From assembly GCA_024640445.1 (NCBI GenBank), contig JAHEEZ010000123.1:1-9913 (forward strand): a DNA stretch of 9,913 nucleotides. The letters run 5' to 3'. Origin of the DNA: Acidobacteriota bacterium. GTDB taxonomy: Bacteria > Acidobacteriota > Blastocatellia > Pyrinomonadales > Pyrinomonadaceae. The first letter of the stretch is position 1, and every line of letters begins with the position of its first letter. Of this stretch, positions 1-5,775 are shown in pieces. The notes under the pieces were generated by a model. The model was given only the letters and a program-made list of their open reading frames with translations, had not been told where the DNA came from and made no database searches. A program made the position numbers and the translations under genes.

Positions 1-852
1 GGCGTTGATCTTGCCCACCGTGATTACCACCGGAGCGGTCGTTAGGCGCGAGCGACGGCTGACGATGGTCTGCAAACCGTTGATGATCTGCGATGCCGTT
101 ACGATCGGGTCGATGCCTTCCCAGGGAGTCGAGCCGTGTGCCTGGCGACCCTTCACTTTGATCTTGAACCAGTCCGACGAGGCCATCGCGGCACCGCTTT
201 TGTATCCGATCTTGCCGATCTCGGTCTGGGCGTTGATGTGAAGGCCGAAGATCACATCTATCTTAGGATCGCTCATAACGCCTTCCTTGACCATCAACGG
301 CGCACCGCCTTCTTCGCCTTCCGGCGGACCTTCTTCGGCGGGCTGGAAGATAAACACGACCTTTCCTTTGATCTTGTCCTTCATCGACGCGAGCACTTCC
401 GCCGTTCCCAAAAGCATTGCGACGTGTGTGTCGTGTCCACAGGCGTGCATCACGGGAACCGTATCCCCATTGTATTCGGCAGTCACACTGGAAGCGAAAG
501 GCAGATCGACTCTCTCTTTTACGGGAAGCGCGTCCATATCGGCACGCAGGCCGATGGTCGGACCCGGAAGTCCGCCCGTCAGAATTCCCACGACGCCGGT
601 TTTCGCAATACCCGTGCGGACCTCAAATCCGAGCTTGCGAAGATGCTCCGCTACGAACTTCGCGGTCTCGAACTCTCGGTTCGAGAGCTCCGGATGCGCA
701 TGTAGGTAACGCCGCCACTCGACAAGCTTCGGCTGGATCTTCTCCGCGGCGGCATTGATTTCATCGCTCATATCTTTGGGCTTCGCGAGGATAGTAACTG
801 AGGCCGAAAGAAGTGCGGCGACCAGCGTAAAAACGGTAATTACTCTCTTCAT
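1..852 (-). CDS. Exported M20-family (M20D-like) amidohydrolase/peptidase, N-terminal part
   Basis: Reading the minus strand from an ATG at 852 gives an uninterrupted 284 residues that leave the window at base 1, so the C-terminus is missing. An in-frame stop at 865-867 makes this the first possible ATG; a weak AAAGAG lies 8 bases upstream. Residues 1-23 form a signal peptide (KR start, hydrophobic core, ILA before K24) with no lipobox cysteine, so the enzyme probably works in the periplasm or outside. Seen M20 metallopeptidase motifs: WRRYLHAHPELS (46-57), GLRADMDALPVKE (101-113), HACGHDTH (136-143) with likely metal ligands C138 and H140, QPAEEG (170-175) with E173/E174, GLH (203-205) and AHGSTPWEGIDP (238-249) at the start of the lid/dimerisation domain. 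Family members hydrolyse N-acyl amino acids or amide-linked amino acids such as hippurate; the substrate here cannot be told. About a third of the usual length is absent. The gene lies downstream of the secreted protein at 1151-1888 on the same strand, but 298 bases separate them. Confidence 0.93.
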   Translation of the reverse strand, partial: MKRVITVFTLVAALLSASVTILAKPKDMSDEINAAAEKIQPKLVEWRRYLHAHPELSNREFETAKFVAEHLRKLGFEVRTGIAKTGVVGILTGGLPGPTIGLRADMDALPVKERVDLPFASSVTAEYNGDTVPVMHACGHDTHVAMLLGTAEVLASMKDKIKGKVVFIFQPAEEGPPEGEEGGAPLMVKEGVMSDPKIDVIFGLHINAQTEIGKIGYKSGAAMASSDWFKIKVKGRQAHGSTPWEGIDPIVTASQIINGLQTIVSRRSRLTTAPVVITVGKINA

Positions 853-922
853 AACGGGTGCTCTTTAAGTGTGAATCACCTATTTTGACCGCGGGCCTTT
901 GAAAGGTCAATCCTGGCATCGG

Positions 923-957
923 TCATTGGCCATCGTCCAACGAACAATGACCAATGA
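923..957. repeat. Imperfect intergenic palindrome (TCATTGG/CCAATGA hairpin)
   Basis: TCATTGG at 923-929 is the exact inverse of CCAATGA at 951-957. The arms extend to 14 pairs (923-936 with 944-957) around a 7-base loop. The two non-Watson-Crick positions (930/950 and 934/946) become G-U pairs if the minus strand is transcribed, so the RNA hairpin is intact in the direction of the flanking genes. No T-run follows on either side, which argues against a simple terminator. It could be a dispersed intergenic repeat or an mRNA-stabilising structure. Confidence 0.55.
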
Positions 958-1055
958 TTCGGTGCCACGAGCGGCGGCGCGGGCGCAGCATTGGCCGCCT
1001 TAAGGATCCGGACTCCGGCTCGCTGTTCCTCACAGACTTGGACAGTCCCGGAACG

Positions 1056-1088
1056 AGAAAAGACCGTCCGAGTCTTTTTGACCCGGAC
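1056..1088 (-). terminator. Possible intrinsic terminator after the secreted-protein gene
   Basis: On the minus strand, GTCCGGGTC (1088-1080), an AAAAA loop and GACTCGGAC (1074-1066) form a 9-pair stem with one G-U pair, followed by GGTCTTTTCT (1065-1056). The T-tract is short and interrupted and starts after two G, so this is a weaker candidate than the one at 2749-2775. It lies 63 bases past the stop of the 1151-1888 gene, a sensible place for its transcript to end. Confidence 0.4.
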
Positions 1089-1150
1089 AGCCTCACAATC
1101 CGCTGTAAATAAGGGAGAAACGTATCTCCACAACCACTCGGCCGAATAGT

Positions 1151-1888
1151 TTACTTGAGCCTGATCTCAAGCCTGAACGGCATATTGTATTGTCCCGACG
1201 CCGTCACGGTTTTCCTTGACTCGGATTGAAGTCCGGCGAGGTAATATCCGCCTGCATTTGGAAGGGGAGTGACCACCCAAAACTCGTCATCCGCGTTCTT
1301 GGAGTAGTGAACTTCAACCCACGACGTCTCAGCCGGAGTATTGATAAACGGCTGCTCCGAGAATGGATTCCATTGAAGTCTGTTGTTTGGGGTTTGCCGC
1401 CCGGTATCCCATCCTCCGCCGTTCATTCTAGTCAGGTAGATCTCGTCGCAAACAGGCGCCGCGCCGCACTGCTCCTTCGCGGCCCAGGCGTTTCCCACAT
1501 TGATATGGGCGGTTACGGTCTGGATCGGATCCGAATACCACCAGTCAGGCTGTGGGTTTCCGAAGTTGATGACATTCCTAAGATCGTAGACGACCTGTCT
1601 GGACCCCATCTCGATCGTTAGGTCACCCGACACTCCAACATTGAATTTTGCATCGACCCCGTCCTGACCGTCGACGTATGGCGCATTGATATCCATACGG
1701 ACCCTGTTCGCGTTCTCGCACACAAAGTCGCTTTGAGCGCAATAAGTGAACGACGCGATCGCTCCGTACGGATTCGTATTGCCGCCGCCTTTCCCTCCCC
1801 TCTGTGCCTGGGCGATCACTATGAATGACAATAAGGTCACTAGCACCGCGGCGGACCTCCCGACACTTCTCCAATTGATCTCGATCAT
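1151..1888 (-). CDS. Secreted protein of unknown function, four cysteines
   Basis: The 245-residue product begins at an ATG at 1888 preceded by a strong AGGAGA (1901-1896 on the minus strand) with 7-base spacing. Residues 1-28 are a classical signal peptide: basic region up to R11, hydrophobic core from about A13 to I25, and an AQA cleavage site before Q29. A glycine-rich linker (RGGKGGGN, 30-37) follows. The mature part is about 217 residues and contains no further membrane segment. It has four cysteines in two close pairs, C50/C57 and C141/C147, which could form two disulfides outside the cytoplasm. Tryptophan- and asparagine-rich stretches such as NPQPDWWYSD (111-120), NAWAAKEQ (133-140) and SWVEVHYSK (189-197) suggest a compact beta-rich fold. 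I recognise no family. It is divergent from the sigma-factor gene, with 174 bases between the start codons, so the two could share control. It could be a surface or periplasmic binding protein, but the sequence does not prove this. Confidence 0.85.
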   Translation of the reverse strand: MIEINWRSVGRSAAVLVTLLSFIVIAQAQRGGKGGGNTNPYGAIASFTYCAQSDFVCENANRVRMDINAPYVDGQDGVDAKFNVGVSGDLTIEMGSRQVVYDLRNVINFGNPQPDWWYSDPIQTVTAHINVGNAWAAKEQCGAAPVCDEIYLTRMNGGGWDTGRQTPNNRLQWNPFSEQPFINTPAETSWVEVHYSKNADDEFWVVTPLPNAGGYYLAGLQSESRKTVTASGQYNMPFRLEIRLK

Positions 1889-1957
1889 CTTTTGTTCTCC
1901 TATTGCTGAAATCGTTCCCTTCTAGGCAGTATCGCCCTCTCGGTATTAACCGCGACA

Positions 1958-1963
1958 ATTATC
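1958..1963 (-). promoter_or_regulatory. Possible -10 element for the secreted-protein gene
   Basis: On the minus strand GATAAT (5 of 6 to the sigma-70 -10 consensus) lies about 70 bases before the ATG at 1888. Seventeen bases further upstream is GGGAAA, only a 3 of 6 match to a -35 box. Promoter consensus for this phylum is poorly defined, so this is tentative. Confidence 0.25.
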
Positions 1964-1971
1964 GGATCGAA

Positions 1972-2020
1972 CTATCAGGGTTTCCCGGATCTTGTTGTTA
2001 ACCCTCCGTGTTTCTGATAG
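1972..2020. promoter_or_regulatory. Nested inverted repeats upstream of the sigma-factor gene
   Basis: CTATCAG (1972-1978) and CTGATAG (2014-2020) are perfect inverse copies, 35 bases apart. Inside them AGGGTT (1977-1982) and AACCCT (2000-2005) form a second perfect pair that shares two bases with the outer one. The element sits between two divergent genes, where it could be an operator for a dimeric regulator or a leader hairpin. Neither role is shown. Confidence 0.4.
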
Positions 2021-2029
2021 AAAGTGTTT

Positions 2030-2041
2030 ACTCAATTGAGT
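2030..2041. promoter_or_regulatory. Perfect 12-bp palindrome before the sigma-factor start
   Basis: ACTCAATTGAGT is a complete two-fold symmetric 12-mer ending 21 bases before the preferred ATG at 2063. Its position just upstream of a regulatory gene in a divergent region is typical of a binding site for a dimeric repressor or autoregulator. A chance palindrome cannot be excluded. Confidence 0.4.
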
Positions 2042-2062
2042 GGGCGTCCGGATCGACGGAAT

Positions 2063-2641
2063 ATGGAGGATTTTGGCGAACTTACGGGACTTTTGGCGGC
2101 TTGGGGAGACGGAGACCCGGCTGCGCTCGACGATATTCTTCCGCTCGTGTTTGAAGAATTGCGAAAGATCGCCAAAGCGCATATGCGGAAGGAATCGCCT
2201 AGCCACACCCTGCAAACGACCGGTCTGATCAACGAGGCATACCTCAAACTGGCAGCACAGCGTCATCCTGAGTTCAAGAACCGGGGACACTTCTTCGCAA
2301 TCGCTTCAAAGATGATGCGCCGCGTACTCTTGGACCACGCAAAAGGGAAGCTCCGCGACAAACGCGGAGGCGGCGCGGTGCACGTCGAGCTTGAGGACAT
2401 CCACGTCCTTACAAAGGAACGGTCTGAAGAGATCCTCGCGCTTGACGAAGCTCTGGACCGGCTTTCGGCTGTCGATCCTATGAAATGCACGATCGTAGAG
2501 ATGAGGCACTTCGGAGGAATGACGGTTGAAGAAACCGCAAAAGTCCTGAATGTCGCGCCTATCACCGTAATGAGGCATTGGAACTTTGCGAAGGCTTGGC
2601 TTCGCCGGGAGCTGGGAAACAAGTGTTCCGAAATAGACTGA
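2063..2641 (+). CDS. ECF-like RNA polymerase sigma factor, acidobacterial Sig-70_X6 type
   Basis: The product is 192 residues if it starts at ATG 2063. The frame stays open back to a GTG at 2024, but that adds 13 residues without family character, has no ribosome binding site and would include the palindrome at 2030-2041. Region 2 spans about residues 19-100: LPLVFEELRKIAKAHMRKES, then HTLQTTGLINEAYLKL (48-63), then FKNRGHFFAIASKMMRRVLLDHA. A basic linker (KLRDKRGGG) and a variable stretch lead to region 4 (about 125-186), with its helix-turn-helix at MTVEETAKVLNVAPITVMRHWNFAKAWL (153-180). The order and wording of these motifs fit the ECF-like subfamily named Sig-70_X6 (TIGR02999), frequent in Acidobacteriota and often next to Ser/Thr kinases. 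Residues 48-54 (HTLQTTG) replace the acidic stretch found there in most ECF sigmas. No anti-sigma gene with a zinc-binding motif is adjacent. An intrinsic terminator follows 107 bases after the stop, then the kinase gene. Promoter specificity is unknown. Confidence 0.92.
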   Translation: MEDFGELTGLLAAWGDGDPAALDDILPLVFEELRKIAKAHMRKESPSHTLQTTGLINEAYLKLAAQRHPEFKNRGHFFAIASKMMRRVLLDHAKGKLRDKRGGGAVHVELEDIHVLTKERSEEILALDEALDRLSAVDPMKCTIVEMRHFGGMTVEETAKVLNVAPITVMRHWNFAKAWLRRELGNKCSEID

Positions 2642-2748
2642 ATTCTGCCCCGTCAACCCGGAATGTTTCATCTGCGTTCGCGGTAGGCATTAGTCACGGG
2701 ATCCGTTTCTTGCAAGCGAACTAAGATCAATTATCAATCAATGCCCCC

Positions 2749-2775
2749 GGTCGCTCTCGGAAGCGACCTTTTTTT
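2749..2775 (+). terminator. Intrinsic terminator after the sigma-factor gene
   Basis: GGTCGCT (2749-2755) and AGCGACC (2762-2768) form a perfect 7-pair GC-rich stem with a 6-base loop, directly followed by seven T (2769-2775). This is a textbook plus-strand terminator. It falls between the sigma-factor stop (2641) and the kinase start (2815). A weak promoter-like pair, TTGCAA (2710-2715) and TATCAA (2732-2737) with 16-base spacing, lies just before it, so an attenuator in a leader transcript is an alternative reading. Confidence 0.8.
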
Positions 2776-2814
2776 GTTGTTTGTCGCGTAGTTAAGTAGT
2801 ACAACTTCGCAAAC

Positions 2815-5736
2815 ATGGACAAAGCGAGATGGAACAGGATCGAGGAGCTCTACACTTCCGTTAGTGAACTGCCGGAGTTCGAACGGGTGAAACACCTCGC
2901 CGTGCGATGCGATGGTGACGAGGACCTTTTCAACGAGGTCGTATCACTCCTCGAATCCTCCGGCGAATCAAACGGATTCCTCTCCGAAGGCGGATTCGAG
3001 ATCGGATTGAAGATCCTGGCTGATCCCGGGCAAGTGCTTGAGGCAGGCCAGCAGTTCGGTCACTTTACGATCTCGGACCTTCTCGGGAGAGGTGGAATGG
3101 GAGAAGTGTATCTTGCGGAGGACAGCCGGTTGAAGAGACGGGTCGCCCTCAAAGTGCTTCCCTCAGGTTTTGGCGCCGATGAAGAAGGGATCCGGAGGTT
3201 GATCCGTGAAGCAAAGATGGCGTCCGTGTTGAATCATCCGAATATTCTCACGATCTATGACGTAGGCGAGATCGAGGGCCGTAACTTTATCGCATCCGAA
3301 TATGTCGAGGGATTGACGCTTCGGCAACTGCTTCGCACCAATTCTCCACTTCCGTTCAATAAAGCAGTGCAGATCTTCGCGCAGATCAGCGCCGCACTTG
3401 CCGCTGCGCACGGCGCGGGCATTATCCATCGCGACATCAAGCCCGAGAATGTGATGATCAGGGAGGACGGTCTTGTCAAAGTCCTCGATTTCGGTCTCGC
3501 CAAACTCGTGCCCGGCCTGGAAGCGATTTCCAGACCGGATGAACCGGAGGCAACAAACCCCGGAATCATCCTGGGCACGGTTTCCTACATGTCCCCGGAG
3601 CAAGTGCGCGGAAAGAAGACCGATGAGCGCAGCGACATATGGAGCCTGGGGGTCGTCCTTGGCGAAATGCTGACCGGGAGCCTTCCCTTCTCGGGAGAAA
3701 CGGCCAGCGACAAGATCGCGGCGATCTTAAAGAGCGAACCGGAATTGCCATTCCGTGATGCGGCGGGAATTCCCGTGCACGTGAGGCGTGTCATTGAGAA
3801 GGCGCTCGAGAAGTCACCCGATAACAGATACCGTTCCGTGGCGAAGATGTCTGAGGACTTTGAGCTTGCTTCACAGAGTCACGCCGGGCCGACGCGAAAT
3901 GGGCCTTCCTCGTCGACGGATTACTTGCCGGTCGCTAAGACCGAAAAGGCGAGCGTGAATGTTTCAACGGAAGAGATCACCGGCAGAACAGACCGACGGC
4001 GATTTTCGGCAAAGACGGTGATTCTTTCCGCGGCCATTGGCGCGATGATGATCGGAGGGATAGCAGCTGCGGCCTACTTTTTTTCTCCTCAGTTCTCGCA
4101 AGACAAACGGATGACCAAGGTCCGAGTGGTCGGTTCAGGGAATTCCGTCAGCGCGGCTATCTCACCCGACGGCAGATTCGTAGCGCACGTGGTCGCCCAA
4201 CGCGGTACCAGGAGCCTTCAGCTCAAGGACCTGACGACTGGCGCCGAATCGGTACTGCTCAAACCCGACCCGTTCGGACCGGGGGGGCTAACATTTTCGA
4301 AAGACGGCAAATCAATTTACTACCTCAGAGACCAGGATCCGGCAGTTCTCTACAGGCTGCCAATCGCCGGCGGCGAACCCGAAAAGATCGCGGAAAGGGT
4401 CGACAGCGCGATCTCATTTTCCCCAGACGGACAAAGTTTTGCCTTCATTCGGCAATTGAGGGAGGATGTGAACTCACTGGTCGTGAGAAGCGCGGACGGG
4501 TCTGAGAGGCAGATCGCGGTCCGGGAAGGAAAAACGCGGTTTGGGACCGGCGGCGTGGCTTGGTCACCTGACGGAGGTTCCGTTGCCTCCGCAGTCAACG
4601 AAGTACGCGGTATGTCAGTTGTCGACATCGCAGTCTATCCCGTGGACGGAGGAGAACCCCGTCTCATCGCGCCAGCTAATTGGAGGGAGATCCAGAGACT
4701 CGTCTGGATGCCGGACGGCAGCGGGATCGTAGCGCCGGCCCTGGAGAGAAAAGGTGAGAACTATGTCCAGCTCTGGTTCTTTCCCGTCAACGGAAGGCCC
4801 GCGGAAGCGGTCACGGACGAATTGATCGAACATGCGGATGTCAGCCTGACCAACGACGGAAAGAAGCTTGTTACGGTCCAGTGGCAGAACCGTATCAACA
4901 TCTGGAAGATACCAGGCGGAAAAAGTGAGCTCGCCGCCCCGATATCGAACAGCATTCACGCAAGGTACCGCGCGATAGCGCTCGCGCCGGATGGAAAGAT
5001 CGTCTTCCCCAGCAACGAAGACTCCGAAGGCAACCGCGATATCTGGATAATGAACGCGGACGGAACGGGCGCCCGCCGATTGACCAGCAAACAGGGAAAT
5101 AATCTGCTGCCATGTGTTGCGAAAGATGGAAAGTACATCATCGTCTCATCCAACAGGGCTGACAGAAACAGCTACCACATCTGGCGGATGAACATCGACG
5201 GCAGCGATCCCCGTCAACTGACATTCGGGAAATCGGAAAGAGGCCCTCTCTGTCCCCCAGATCCTTCGATGGTCTATTTCCATACAGGCGGTCCTGCGGA
5301 CGGAATGCAGGTCGGCAGGATCGGGCGCGTTTCGATCAATGGCGGGAAGATCGAAATCCTGACGGACTACCCGACGACGAGAAGCGATATTTCTCCGGAC
5401 GGAAAGCATATCGTTTCCGTCTGTAAACCCGATCCGAAATCACCTTTCAAGATCGGGATCATCCCGATCGACGGCGGGAAGCCGATCAAGACCTTTGAAC
5501 TGAAACAGGTTTCTTACCTCCGCTGGAGGCCTGACGGTCACGCGATCACATTCACGCGGTCGTTCGAAGACGTCAGCAATTTTTGGGAGCAGCCGGTCGA
5601 TGGAGGTCCGCAGAGACAGCTGACCAACTTTGCCGCAGAGACGATCATTAATTTCGCGTGGGCAGCAAGCGGAGACCTCTTTTGCTCCAGAGGATATGAG
5701 ATCAACGACCCTATCATACTCACCAATTTTCGTTGA
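2815..5736 (+). CDS. Transmembrane Ser/Thr protein kinase with periplasmic TolB/PD40 propeller
   Basis: The 973-residue product begins at ATG 2815; an in-frame TAG at 2797-2799 rules out a longer form. No Shine-Dalgarno sequence is visible. Residues 1-70 (MDKARWNRIEELYTSV onward) are the helical leader common in acidobacterial kinases. The kinase domain covers about 83-350: glycine loop GRGGMGEVYL (91-100), K113 in VALK, helix-C E132, catalytic HRDIKPEN (205-212) with D207 and N212, DFG (225-227), SYMSPEQ (257-263), D274 in SDIWSLG and R339. All key residues are present and it is an RD kinase, so it should be active. A low-complexity linker follows, then one membrane span (about 400-423). Residues 430-973 hold about twelve S/x-PDG-x repeats (near 450, 495, 536, 584, 633, 680, 725, 770, 816, 860, 906, 951), as in TolB-like or WD40-like propellers. 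Kinase is thus inside and propeller in the periplasm, probably sensing a ligand or partner. It is followed 39 bases later by the outer-membrane gene with no terminator between, suggesting co-transcription. Confidence 0.95.
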   Translation: MDKARWNRIEELYTSVSELPEFERVKHLAVRCDGDEDLFNEVVSLLESSGESNGFLSEGGFEIGLKILADPGQVLEAGQQFGHFTISDLLGRGGMGEVYLAEDSRLKRRVALKVLPSGFGADEEGIRRLIREAKMASVLNHPNILTIYDVGEIEGRNFIASEYVEGLTLRQLLRTNSPLPFNKAVQIFAQISAALAAAHGAGIIHRDIKPENVMIREDGLVKVLDFGLAKLVPGLEAISRPDEPEATNPGIILGTVSYMSPEQVRGKKTDERSDIWSLGVVLGEMLTGSLPFSGETASDKIAAILKSEPELPFRDAAGIPVHVRRVIEKALEKSPDNRYRSVAKMSEDFELASQSHAGPTRNGPSSSTDYLPVAKTEKASVNVSTEEITGRTDRRRFSAKTVILSAAIGAMMIGGIAAAAYFFSPQFSQDKRMTKVRVVGSGNSVSAAISPDGRFVAHVVAQRGTRSLQLKDLTTGAESVLLKPDPFGPGGLTFSKDGKSIYYLRDQDPAVLYRLPIAGGEPEKIAERVDSAISFSPDGQSFAFIRQLREDVNSLVVRSADGSERQIAVREGKTRFGTGGVAWSPDGGSVASAVNEVRGMSVVDIAVYPVDGGEPRLIAPANWREIQRLVWMPDGSGIVAPALERKGENYVQLWFFPVNGRPAEAVTDELIEHADVSLTNDGKKLVTVQWQNRINIWKIPGGKSELAAPISNSIHARYRAIALAPDGKIVFPSNEDSEGNRDIWIMNADGTGARRLTSKQGNNLLPCVAKDGKYIIVSSNRADRNSYHIWRMNIDGSDPRQLTFGKSERGPLCPPDPSMVYFHTGGPADGMQVGRIGRVSINGGKIEILTDYPTTRSDISPDGKHIVSVCKPDPKSPFKIGIIPIDGGKPIKTFELKQVSYLRWRPDGHAITFTRSFEDVSNFWEQPVDGGPQRQLTNFAAETIINFAWAASGDLFCSRGYEINDPIILTNFR

Positions 5737-5775
5737 GATGCGACGGTCCCTGCTGTCACTAGAGGAGAAGACCGA

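Larger units (their letters stand above)
853..1150. other. Intergenic stretch with hairpins, no convincing gene
   Basis: This 298-base gap separates two minus-strand genes. An 85-codon minus-strand frame (1133 to 876) runs through it, but its product is rich in Ala, Pro and Arg, has no recognisable domain, has no clear ribosome binding site and is partly built from the hairpin sequences listed separately. I treat it as non-coding. The rest holds GC-rich sequence around 965-1010 and the leader of the amidohydrolase gene (853-890). Confidence 0.6.

Noticed and set aside
136..705. Long plus-strand open frame of 189 codons, with overlapping plus-strand frames at 287-709 and 417-758
   Set aside because: They are antisense to the M20 amidohydrolase, whose minus-strand translation shows all family motifs. 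The plus-strand products have no domain and no ribosome binding site.
876..1133. 85-codon minus-strand frame between the secreted protein and the amidohydrolase
   Set aside because: Biased composition, no domain, no Shine-Dalgarno, and it runs through two hairpins. More likely intergenic sequence.
2024..2062. GTG-initiated extension of the sigma factor by 13 residues
   Set aside because: No ribosome binding site, the extra residues do not resemble the family N-terminus, and the extension overlaps the perfect palindrome. ATG 2063 fits better.
3163..3603. 146-codon minus-strand frame inside the kinase gene
   Set aside because: It lies opposite the conserved catalytic core of the kinase and shows no motif of its own.
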